A DNA stretch of 64,000 bases. Source: Zea mays (Eukaryota > Streptophyta > Magnoliopsida > Poales > Poaceae). The stretch covers positions 94,127,849 through 94,191,848 of the forward strand of contig NC_050104.1 of assembly GCF_902167145.1 (NCBI RefSeq), in the 5' to 3' direction. Every line of letters starts with the position of its first letter. Position 1 is the first letter of the stretch. Positions 23,368-32,858 of this stretch are shown here, one piece after another. A program made the translations under genes and the position numbers. The notes under the pieces were generated by a model that was not told where the DNA came from, made no database searches, and saw only the letters and a list, made by a program, of their open reading frames with translations.

Positions 23368-23581
23368 CCTGCTGCGTGCTGACGAACAGCTTCCCGTCAA
23401 GCTCCAGATGGGCAGTCTCTAGCAATCTCTCCGGCCCGGGACGGTGCTCCGTTTCGGGAGTCTGGAGTTCATGTCCTTCGACGGCAGCTACGACATGATA
23501 CTCCTTCCACCGCCGCGCGACAACGACAATGGCGGCTGACAACCCGCCCGCTGGCGGCGGAATCGACGACATCTTCCCCGC

Positions 23582-26500
23582 GTGGTGGAAGAACAACATT
23601 CGAGCTCGCCCCGTCCTCTCCCCCGCCAATGGAGGAGGAGGCGGGGCAACCAAGGCCAAGCGGGAGGCCGCGCTTCGTCGGCCGTCGAGCGAATCGACGT
23701 TCCCAGCGCCCCGACGGAAGGCACGCCGGGCGTCGACCTCGCGTTCGAGACGAAGGCAAGCGCCGTCCCCCCGCGACGCACTGACCCCGAGCAAGAAGAC
23801 GACGCCAGCGCGCTCGCGGAGGGCTTGCAGGACGTCGCCCTTGTACCTGAGACGACGGTGCAACCAGTCCCCGATGTGACTACGTTGCTCCTCGTCGACC
23901 AAAAGGTACGGACTAATTCCCATCCTACGTCATTTCGACTCGGCCTCAACCCGCCTAGCGACCTCGCTTTGGCGGGCACTCTCGTTGAGGCGAGTGCAAC
24001 CCCACTGGGGTTTCGTGTGCGGTCGCCCTGGGACCGATTGACGGACGTCTCGACCTACGGGCCCTCTGGGTCCGAGGAAGATGACGCTCCCAGCATCTGT
24101 TGGGATTTCTCCGGATTTGGCAACCCCGGTGCCATGCGGGACTTCATGACCGCATGTGACTACTGCCTCTCCGACTGTTCCGACGGTAGCCGCAGCCTTG
24201 ACGACGAGGACTGCGGCCCAAGCCGCGAATGTTTCCACGTCGAGCTGGGGGATCCCTCCGAAGGCAACCATCTTGGCATGCCGGAGGACGGTGATCTTCC
24301 TAGGCCGGTGCCTCGTGCTGACATCCCGCGGGAGCTAGCTGTGGTCCCCATTCCGGCGGGGGGTCACGACCCACAGCTCGAGCAAGTCCGCGGGGCGCAG
24401 GACAGGCTCGACGAGGGAGCAGGAGCGCTTGAGCCGGTCCGCCGGGACGTCGGGCAGGTATGGGCGGGCCAACCCCTGGCCGGAGAAATACGTCACCTGC
24501 CCCAAGGTTTCCAACACCACGTCGCCAACGCCGTCAGGGTCAGGCCGCCGCCCGCATCCAGCGGGGTCGGTCAGAACCTGGCAGCCGCAGCGATGCTCCT
24601 CCGCACGATGCCGAAGCCATCAACCACCGAGGGTCGGCGAATCCAGGGAGAGCTCAAGAATCTCCTGGAAGGCGCTGCGGCCCGACGGGCCGAGAGCTCT
24701 GCCTCCCGAAGGCAGGGGTACCCCTCGGAACCTCATGCCGCGACTTCCCGATTCATGCGGGAAGCCTCGGTCTACACCGGGCGCACGCGCAACACCGCGC
24801 CTGCGGCCCCGGGCCACCTCGGCAACGAGCACCACCGTCGCGACCGTCGGGCCCATCTCGACGAAAGGGTGCGTCGAGGCTACCACCCCAGGCGTGGGGG
24901 GCGCTACGACAGCGGGGAGGATCGGAGTCCCTCGCCCGAACCACCCGGTCCGCAGGCCTTCAGTCGGGCCATCCGACGGGCGCCGTTCCCGACCCGGTTC
25001 CGACCCCCGACTACTATCACAAAGTACTCGGGGGAAACGAGGCCGGAACTGTGGCTCGCGGACTACCGCCTGGCCTGCCAACTGGGTGGAACGGACGACG
25101 ACAACCTCATCATCCGCAACCTCCCCCTGTTCCTCTCCGACACTGCTCGCGCCTGGTTGGAGCACCTGCCTCTGGGGCAGATCTCCAACTGGGATGATTT
25201 GGTCCAAGCCTTCGCCGGCAATTTCCAGGGCACGTACGTGCGCCCCGGGAATTCCTGGGACCTCCGGAGCTGCCGGCAACAGCCGGGAGAGTCTCTCCGG
25301 GACTACATCCGGCGATTCTCGAAGCAGCGCACCGAGCTGCCCAACATCACCGACTCGGATGTCATCGGCGCGTTCCTTGCCGGCACCACCTGCCGCGACC
25401 TGGTGAGTAAGTTGGGTCGCAAGACCCCCACCAGGGCGAGCGAGCTGATGGACATCGCCACCAAGTTCGCCTCTGGCCAGGAGGCGGTCGAGGCTATCTT
25501 CCGAAAGGACAAGCAGCCCCAGGGCCGCCCATCAGAAGAGGCTCCCGAGGCGTCTACTCCACGCGGCGCCAAGAAGAAAGGCAAGAAGAAGTCGCAATCG
25601 AAACGCGACGCCGCCGACGCGGACCTTGTCGCCGCCGCCGAGTACAAGAACCCTCGGAAGCCCCCCGGAGGTGCTAACCTCTTCGACAAGATGCTCAAGG
25701 AGCCGTGCCCCTATCATCAGGGGCCCGTCAAGCACACCCTCGAGGAGTGCGTCATGCTTTGGTGCCACTTCCACAGGGCCGGGCCACCCGCGGAGGGTGG
25801 CAGGGCCCGCGACGACGACAAGAACGAAGATCACCAAGCAGGAGAGTTCCCCGAGGTCCGCGACTGCTTTATGATCTACGGTGGGCATGTGGCGAATGCC
25901 TCGGCTCGGCATCACAAGCAAGAGCGCCGGGAGGTCTGCTCGGTGAAGGTGGCGGCGCCAGTCTACCTAGACTGGTCCGACAAGCCCATCACCTTCGACC
26001 AAGCTGACCACCCCAACCACGTGCCGAGCCCGGGGAAATACCCGCTCGTCGTCGACCCCGTCATCGGCGACGTCAGGCTCACCAAGGTCCTAATGGACGG
26101 GGGCAGCTGCCTCAACATCATCTACGCCGAGACCCTCAGGCTCCTGCGCGTCGATCTGTCGTCCGTCCGGGCAGGCGCTGCGCCCTTCCATGGGATCATA
26201 CCTGGGAAGCGCGTCCAGCCCCTCGGACGACTCGACCTTCCCGTCTGCTTCGGAACGCCCTCCAACTTCCAAAGGGAGACCTTGACGTTCGAGGTGGTCG
26301 GGTTCCGAGGAACCTACCACGCGGTACTGGGGAGGCCATGCTACGCGAAGTTCATGGCCGTCCCCAACTACACCTACCTGAAGCTCAAGATGCCGGGCCC
26401 CAACGGGGTCATCACCGTTGGCCCCACGTACAAACACGCGTTCGAATGCGACGTGGAGTGCGTGGAGTACGCCGAGGCCCTCGCCGAGTCCGAGGCCCTC

Positions 26501-26656
26501 ATCGCCGACCTGGAGAACCTCTCCAAAGAGGTGCCAGACGTGAAGCGCCATGCCGGCAACTTCGAGCCAGCGGAGACGGTTGAGGCCGTCCCACTCGACC
26601 CCAGTGGTGACACCTCCAAGCAGATCCGAATTGGTTCCGGGCTCGACCCCAAATAG
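23582..26656 (+). CDS. A gag-protease frame (about 1024 codons)
   Basis: Open frame to a TAG at 26654-26656. No ATG occurs early in this frame; a separate ATG frame at 23529 (MAADNPPAGGG) overlaps its start in another phase, so the true N-terminus is unresolved. Domains: acidic N-terminal half; Gag core about residues 480-600 (ITKYSGETRPELWLADYRLA, SWDLRSCRQQPGESLRDYIR); basic linker; Cys/His cluster CPYHQGPVKHTLEEC; aspartic protease about residues 760-960 with catalytic DGGS (MDGGSCLNIIY, Asp about residue 839) and VLGRPCYAKF. It would make the capsid and process the polyprotein. The frame itself is intact, unlike most elements here. Confidence 0.85.
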   Translation: MVEEQHSSSPRPLPRQWRRRRGNQGQAGGRASSAVERIDVPSAPTEGTPGVDLAFETKASAVPPRRTDPEQEDDASALAEGLQDVALVPETTVQPVPDVTTLLLVDQKVRTNSHPTSFRLGLNPPSDLALAGTLVEASATPLGFRVRSPWDRLTDVSTYGPSGSEEDDAPSICWDFSGFGNPGAMRDFMTACDYCLSDCSDGSRSLDDEDCGPSRECFHVELGDPSEGNHLGMPEDGDLPRPVPRADIPRELAVVPIPAGGHDPQLEQVRGAQDRLDEGAGALEPVRRDVGQVWAGQPLAGEIRHLPQGFQHHVANAVRVRPPPASSGVGQNLAAAAMLLRTMPKPSTTEGRRIQGELKNLLEGAAARRAESSASRRQGYPSEPHAATSRFMREASVYTGRTRNTAPAAPGHLGNEHHRRDRRAHLDERVRRGYHPRRGGRYDSGEDRSPSPEPPGPQAFSRAIRRAPFPTRFRPPTTITKYSGETRPELWLADYRLACQLGGTDDDNLIIRNLPLFLSDTARAWLEHLPLGQISNWDDLVQAFAGNFQGTYVRPGNSWDLRSCRQQPGESLRDYIRRFSKQRTELPNITDSDVIGAFLAGTTCRDLVSKLGRKTPTRASELMDIATKFASGQEAVEAIFRKDKQPQGRPSEEAPEASTPRGAKKKGKKKSQSKRDAADADLVAAAEYKNPRKPPGGANLFDKMLKEPCPYHQGPVKHTLEECVMLWCHFHRAGPPAEGGRARDDDKNEDHQAGEFPEVRDCFMIYGGHVANASARHHKQERREVCSVKVAAPVYLDWSDKPITFDQADHPNHVPSPGKYPLVVDPVIGDVRLTKVLMDGGSCLNIIYAETLRLLRVDLSSVRAGAAPFHGIIPGKRVQPLGRLDLPVCFGTPSNFQRETLTFEVVGFRGTYHAVLGRPCYAKFMAVPNYTYLKLKMPGPNGVITVGPTYKHAFECDVECVEYAEALAESEALIADLENLSKEVPDVKRHAGNFEPAETVEAVPLDPSGDTSKQIRIGSGLDPK
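26654..26656 (+). other. In-frame UAG between protease and RT
   Basis: A single TAG (context CCC AAA TAG GAA GCA) separates the gag-protease frame from an in-phase RT frame. Element C, a distinct subfamily, has the same stop in the same context (48472-48474, minus). Confidence 0.8.
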
Positions 26657-28690
26657 GAAGCAGTGCTCGTCGACTTTCTCCGCGCAAACGCCAACGTCTT
26701 TGCGTGGAGTCCCTCGGACATGCCCGGCATACCGAGGGATGTCGCCGAGCACTCGCTGGATATTCGGGCCGGAGCCCGACCCGTCAGGCAGCCTCTGCGC
26801 CGATTCGACGAGGAGAAGCGCAGAGTGATAGGCGAGGAGATCCACAAGCTAATGGCGGCAGGGTTCATCAAAGAGGTATTCCATCCCGAATGGCTTGCCA
26901 ACCCTGTGCTTGTGAGGAAGAAAGGGGGGAAATGGCGGATGTGTGTAGACTACACTGGTCTCAACAAAGCATGTCCGAAGGTTCCCTACCCTCTACCTCG
27001 CATCGATCAAATCGTGGATTCCACCGCTGGGTGCGAAACCCTGTCCTTCCTCGATGCCTACTCAGGGTATCACCAAATCCGGATGAAAGAGTCCGACCAG
27101 CTCGCGACTTCTTTCATCACGCCCTTCGGCATGTACTGCTATGTCACCATGCCGTTCGGTTTGAGGAATGCGGGCGCGACGTACCAGCGGTGCATGAACC
27201 ATGTGTTCGGCGAACACATCGGTCGCACAGTCGAGGCCTACGTCGATGATATCGTGGTCAAGACAAGGAAGGCTTCCGACCTCCTCTCCGACCTTGAAGT
27301 GACATTCCGATGTCTCAAGGCGAAAGGAGTCAAGCTCAATCCTGAGAAGTGTGTCTTCGGGGTGCCCCGGGGCATGCTCCTGGGGTTCATCGTCTCCGAG
27401 CAAGGCATCGAAGCCAACCCGGAGAAGATCGCAGCCATCACCAGCATGGGGCCCATCAAGGACTTAAAAGGCGTACAGAGGGTCATGGGATGTCTCGCGG
27501 CCCTGAGCCGCTTCATCTCACGCCTCGGCGAAAGAGGTCTGCCTCTGTACCGCCTCTTAAGGAAGACCGAGTGTTTCACTTGGACCCCTGAGGCCGAGGA
27601 AGCTCTCGGGAACCTGAAGGCGCTCCTTACAAAGGCGCCTATCTTGGTGCCCCCAGCTGATGGAGAAGCCCTCTTGGTCTACGTCGCCGCGACCACTCAG
27701 GTGGTTAGCACCGCGATTGTGGTCGAGAGACAAGAAGAAGGGCATGCATTGCCTGTTCAGAGGCCAGTCTACTTCGTCAGCGAGGTACTGTCCGAGACCA
27801 AGATCCGCTACCCACAAGTTCAGAAACTGCTGTATGCAGTGATCCTGACGAGGCGGAAGTTGCGACATTACTTCGAGTCTCATCCGGTAACTGTGGTGTC
27901 ATCCTTCCCCCTGGGGGAGATCATCCAGTGCCGAGAGGCCTCGGGAAGGATCGCGAAGTGGGCGGTGGAAATCATGGGCGAAACGATCTCGTTCGCTCCT
28001 CGGAAGGCCATCAAGTCCCAGGTGTTGGCGGACTTCGTAGCTGAATGGGTCGACACCCAGCTGCCAACGGCTCCAATCCAACCGGAGCTCTGGACCATGT
28101 TTTTCGACGGGTCGCTGATGAAGACAGGAGCCGGCGCGGGCCTGCTCTTCATCTCGCCCCTCGGGAAGCACCTACGCTACGTGCTACGCCTCCATTTCCC
28201 GGCGTCCAACAATGTGGCTGAGTACGAGGCTCTGGTCAACGGGTTGCAGATCGCCATCGAGCTAGGGGTCAGACGCCTCGACGCCCGCGGTGACTCGCAG
28301 CTCGTCATCGACCAAGTCATGAAGAACTCCCACTGCCGCGACCCGAAGATGGAGGCCTACTGCGATGAGGTTCGGCGCCTGGAAGACAAGTTCTACGGGC
28401 TCGAGCTCAACCACATCGCTCGGCGCTACAACGAGACCGCGGACGAGCTGGCTAAAATAGCCTCGGGGCGAACAACGGTTCCCCCGGACGTCTTCTCTCG
28501 GGATCTGCATCAACCCTCCGTCAAGATCGACGACACGCCCGAGCCCGAGGCACCCTCGGCACAGCCCGAGGCACCCTCGGCTCAGCCCGAGGCGTCCTCG
28601 GTTCAGCCCGAGGTACCCTCGGCCCCCGAGGGCGAGGCACTGGACGTCGAGGAGGAGCAGAGTGGGGCCACGCCTGATCGAAATTGGTAG
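26657..28690 (+). CDS. A reverse transcriptase-RNase H frame
   Basis: In phase with gag-protease after the UAG. RT motifs: WRMCVDYTGLNKACPK, YPLPRIDQIVD, FLDAYSGYHQIRM, MPFGLRNAGATYQR and the catalytic YVDDIVVK (about residue 196 of this frame), then the Gypsy RNase H region. A second, archaeal-type RNase H follows (FFDGSLMKTGAGAG, NNVAEYEALVNGL, DSQLVIDQV, RRYNETADELAKIASGR), a hallmark of the Tat lineage. The tail has a 24-bp PEAPSAQ-type repeat (28552-28622). The TAG at 28688-28690 replaces a Trp codon (NW*; element C has NWW), so this stop is a lesion. Confidence 0.9.
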   Translation, partial: EAVLVDFLRANANVFAWSPSDMPGIPRDVAEHSLDIRAGARPVRQPLRRFDEEKRRVIGEEIHKLMAAGFIKEVFHPEWLANPVLVRKKGGKWRMCVDYTGLNKACPKVPYPLPRIDQIVDSTAGCETLSFLDAYSGYHQIRMKESDQLATSFITPFGMYCYVTMPFGLRNAGATYQRCMNHVFGEHIGRTVEAYVDDIVVKTRKASDLLSDLEVTFRCLKAKGVKLNPEKCVFGVPRGMLLGFIVSEQGIEANPEKIAAITSMGPIKDLKGVQRVMGCLAALSRFISRLGERGLPLYRLLRKTECFTWTPEAEEALGNLKALLTKAPILVPPADGEALLVYVAATTQVVSTAIVVERQEEGHALPVQRPVYFVSEVLSETKIRYPQVQKLLYAVILTRRKLRHYFESHPVTVVSSFPLGEIIQCREASGRIAKWAVEIMGETISFAPRKAIKSQVLADFVAEWVDTQLPTAPIQPELWTMFFDGSLMKTGAGAGLLFISPLGKHLRYVLRLHFPASNNVAEYEALVNGLQIAIELGVRRLDARGDSQLVIDQVMKNSHCRDPKMEAYCDEVRRLEDKFYGLELNHIARRYNETADELAKIASGRTTVPPDVFSRDLHQPSVKIDDTPEPEAPSAQPEAPSAQPEASSVQPEVPSAPEGEALDVEEEQSGATPDRNW

Positions 28691-29928
28691 ACCCCGTACC
28701 TGCAATATCTCCGCCGAGGAGAGCTACCCCTCGACCAAGCCGAGGCTCGTCGGGTAGCGCGACGCGCCAAGTCGTTCGTCTTGCTGGGCGATGAGGAGGA
28801 GCTCTACCACCGCAGCCCCTCGGGCATCCTCCAGCGATGCATCTCCATCGCCGAAGGTCAGGAACTCCTGCAAGAAATACACTCGGGGGCTTGCGGCCAT
28901 CATGCAGCGCCTCGAGCCCTTGTCGGGAATGCTTTCCGGCAAGGCTTCTACTGGCCAACGGCGATGGCTGACGCCACTAGAATTGTCCGCACCTGCGAAG
29001 GGTGCCAATTCTATGCGAAGCAGACCCACCTGCCCGCTCAGGCTCTACAGACGATACCCATCACCTGGCCCTTTGCTGTATGGGGTCTGGACCTCGTCGG
29101 TCCCTTGCAGAAGGCGCCCGGGGGCTACACGCACCTGCTGGTCGCCATCGACAAATTCTCCAAGTGGATCGAGGTCCGACCCCTGAACAGCATCAGGTCC
29201 GAGCAGGCGGTGGCGTTCTTCACCAACATCATCCATCGCTTCGGGGTTCCAAACTCCATCATCACCGACAACGGTACCCAGTTCACCGGCAAAAAATTCT
29301 TGGATTTTTGCGAGGATCATCACATCCGGGTGGACTGGGCCGCCGTGGCTCATCCCATGTCGAATGGGCAAGTAGAGCGTGCCAACGGCATGATTCTACA
29401 AGGGCTCAAGCCCCGGATTTACAACGACCTCAACAAGTTCGGCAAGCGATGGATGAAGGAACTCCCCTCTGTGATCTGGAGCCTGAGGACAATGCCAAGC
29501 CGAGCCACGGGTTTCACGCCGTTCTTCCTGGTCTACGGGGCTGAGGCCATCTTGCCCACTGACCTGGAATACGGCTCCCCGAGGACGAGGGCCTACAACG
29601 ATCAAAGCAACCAAGCTAGCCGACAAGACTCGCTGGACCAGCTGGAAGAGGCTCGGGACAAGGCCTTACTACACTCGGCGCGGTACCAGCAGTCCCTGCG
29701 ACGCTACCACGCCCGAGGGGTCCGGCCCCGAGACCTCCAGGTGGGCGACCTGGTGCTTCGGCTGCGGCAAGACGCCCGAGGGAGGCACAAGCTCACGCCC
29801 CCCCCTGGGAGGGGCCATTCGTCATCGCCAAAGTTCTGAAGCCCGGAACATACAAGCTGGCCAACAATCAAGGCGAGATCTACGGCAACGCTTGGAACAT
29901 CAAACAGCTACGTCGCTTCTACCCTTAA
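28691..29928 (+). pseudogene. A integrase (frameshifted near C-terminus)
   Basis: Integrase follows in phase after the Trp-to-stop change. Zinc domain GHHAAPRALVG...CEGCQFYA; catalytic triad WGLDLVGP, ITDNGTQFTG and NGQVERANG all kept. The C-terminal domain has VGDLVLRL. At about 29800 a run of eight C (six expected by comparison with element C) shifts the frame, so translation ends at 29839. The original end (LRRFYP, TAA at 29926-29928) is reached in another frame. Confidence 0.9.
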
Positions 29929-32858
29929 GATGTTTTCAAGTTGTTCATATACCTCGCGCCCACGCAAAAGTTTAGTCATCAAGGAAGGGTCGGCCTCGCC
30001 TCGGCAAAGCCCGACCCTCCCTCGGGGGCTAAAAGGGGGGAGACCCCCTCTGCGTCGAAATTTTCCTCGAAAAAAGATCTCTTTTTGGCGGAATTTCTTT
30101 CGTGCTTTTTGACTACTTCGAAAAGCGGATCCTGGAAACGACGGAGTACACGTAAACAGCCAAGGTTGACCGAGCCGAGGGACTCCTACGCCTCCAGGAT
30201 ACGGATACCTCACTCATCACCTTCTGCGATAAGTAACTCGCGTTCGGATAAAGTGATTCCGCGGACCGAACAAGTCTTTACGTTCGGAAGCTCTTCTGCC
30301 GAAGCGGATCCTTCGAGCCTTCTCGACTGAGTCGGAGACAGGGCCTCATGGACGGGTGAAAGTACGCGTAAGCGGCAAGGCCGACCGAGCCGAGGGACTC
30401 CCACGCCTCCGGGATACGGATACCTCACTCATCACCTTCCGCGAGAAGCAACTCTCGCTCGCACAAGCATCCCTGTTACCGACAAAAAGTCCAGATGCTC
30501 GAAATAAGAGGAAAGGAGACGCAGCTTTACAGCGCAGCGAGGATGTGTTTTCTGGCCTCGGCGGCCGCAGAAGGCACACACTACAAGACAATCTGATCCT
30601 GCAGGCTCGGGTCTTCACGCTGGAAGGGGGCTAGCACCCTCGGCATCGACGACACCTTCAGCGAGATCCGACCCAGCCTCGGACGGCGACGCGGTCCAGG
30701 GACTTCTCCGGGAATCCGGCCCGAGCAGGCGGCTCGGCCGGTTGCCTCAGGGGCCTCGGCCGACCATCTTCCAAGGGCGCCAGCCCGACCCGAGGCCTCG
30801 GCTGGTCAACTTCGGCATCGGTCCCGCTGGCGGACAACCCGGCTCGGCTCCGGCCAACCAGGTTCCCATTTTCGAGCCAACTCCGCCTCTGTTCGTACTG
30901 ATATCGCTACCCCTGGCCTCGGCTCATCGAAGAGCGGCCAAGGGGTCTCCTTAACTAAGCTAGAGGAGCCTCAGACAACAAGGCCGATCGAGCCGAGGGA
31001 CTCCTACGCCTCCGGGATACGGATAACTCACTCGTCACCTTGACACGGGGCGACTCATGCTTGGTGAAGCGGTTCAGATAATCAACAGGCGAGACTTAGT
31101 GCTCGAAAATGAGGAAAAAACACGGCTCCGTGCCGAAATTACATACATGTTCAGGCCTCGACAGCCACGATGAACAAAAAACACTGGCATTCAAAGTGCC
31201 CTTACAAACGGAACTCCGGTTCCGCCCCCGCGGGTATGAGCGACCTCGAGCCTGCGGGGTAACGAACATCGGGAGGCTCGCCAGCGACCTCTGCAGCAGC
31301 AACCGCGCCAAGTGGACACGCTTCTCCGACTCCCAGCGCACCAGCACGGAGGCCCAGGCCCACGCGTCGCGCAACCGGCGCGCCGGATGCTGCATGCAGG
31401 CAACTGCACCGCCACTTGCGCCACCGTCGCGCCTCTTCGGTTGCGGAGCCAATGCTGCGACTCGAGGCAACCCAGCGGCGCCAGCCTGGCGCGACGGTCA
31501 ATGCGGCCGAAAGTGGGCCGGCAGTAATGGCGGTGGCAGGCGGGCGGGAGCAGCGGTCACGTCGTCAGCCAGGCTCACGTCCCATCCAGGGGCAGCGAGA
31601 GAGCCTCCTCTCACGGCGTGAAGACGGCGCGCCCGTGATCCGTCCCTCGAACGGCTCGCGCACGCGCAACGGCCGCCCCGCCAACCACTCGCCCCGTCGC
31701 ATTAACTCCGCGGCAGGACAGGCGGCGCCCCTGGCAGGAGAAGCGGGCGACACTTCGCATTCGCCGTAATAACCGCGCCCAAAGAGGTACGCCACGTCGT
31801 TCGATTTCGTATCCTTTTCCTTTTTTCCTCTTTCTCTATCTCTTGCAATAGGGACCGGGAAAGGGGGATACCCCGAAAAGGATCCTTCCCTGTGAAGGAA
31901 CCGGGCTCCGAGCCCCCCCTTACTGATCAGAGGTTCGAAGGTTGGCCCTCCGCGGGGTTCAACAGTCGCCTCAGATCACGTGGGCCCTACACCCACTACT
32001 GGTCAGAGGTTCGAAGGCCAGCCCCCCGAAGGGCTCCACGGCCGCCTCAGGCTACTCGGGCTCCGCGCCCATTACTGATCAGGGGTTCGAAGGCTGGCCC
32101 CCGAAGGGTTCACAGTCGCCTCAGACACCGAGCGAGGGATGACCAGGGGTACGTTCGATACATAACCAAGGCTCAGGCTGCGCTCCCGAGGTACCATAGG
32201 ACATTTCCGAGACCAGCGGGAGCGATCTTGTAACGGAATCCCATCGGAGGGAGGCATCGAGCCCTTGGACCCCGTCGCCAGGGGACCGGGTCCGGCAGAT
32301 CACCCGCAGGTACTTTTGGGCGTGCCTCTAGGCCCCTAGCCGACCCCCAACGAACGGGGCACGGACGTGCACTCGGATTACCCGCTTGCAGCTCACCGGA
32401 GACACCATGTTCGGTGCCCATCGAGGGTAACATGGCGCACTCCCCCCCTCCTCCTTGCGGAAAGGCGACGTAGGGGCGTATGTAAAAAAGCCGAGTCTGT
32501 CCCTGATCGCCCTCTCGCCCTGTGCGGAGGCTCGGGGGCTGCTCTCGCAAACCCGGCTCCGGCCGAACCGTTGACAGCGTCAACATACCAGCCCGAGAGC
32601 TTGGGCCCCGACCGTGCACCCGGGCTACGGCCAGTTCACATGAGGGAACAACCAGACCAGCCGAAGCATTACGCAAGGCATTAAGACCTCGAAGGAGTGA
32701 AACCACTCCTCCGAGGCCTCGGGGGCTACACCCGGCGGGTGCGCTCGCGCGCACCCACCGGAACAAAATGCAACCGAGAAAGGCTGGTCCCCTTGCAAAA
32801 AAGTGCGACGAAAGCCTCCAAGCGAGTGCTAACACTCCCTTCGAGGCTCGGGGGCTAC
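29929..32858 (+). other. A 3' internal region, non-coding
   Basis: About 2.9 kb between integrase and the 3' LTR without a supported gene. It holds repeated modules. A 60-75-bp GAGCCGAGGGACTCC...GGATACGGATA unit occurs at about 30171-30248, 30382-30455 and 30982-31043, and a 50-70-bp TCAGAGGTTCGAAGG unit at about 31924, 32000 and 32073. Both modules occur in element C. The antisense gene that element C has in this interval is absent. The polypurine tract GGCTCGGGGGCTAC ends at 32858. Confidence 0.75.

Noticed and set aside
24429..25406. 325-codon plus-strand frame and a 219-codon minus-strand frame (24620-25279) overlapping A gag
   Set aside because: GC-rich shadow frames of the real gag frame; low-complexity composition and no motifs.
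26654..26656. Treating the UAG as an ordinary disabling mutation
   Set aside because: The same stop in the same context occurs in element C, so it is reported as a conserved feature, although proof needs more copies.
29930..31770. Numerous open frames in the A 3' region
   Set aside because: GC-rich non-coding sequence with frames on both strands, none matching the antisense gene of C or any domain.
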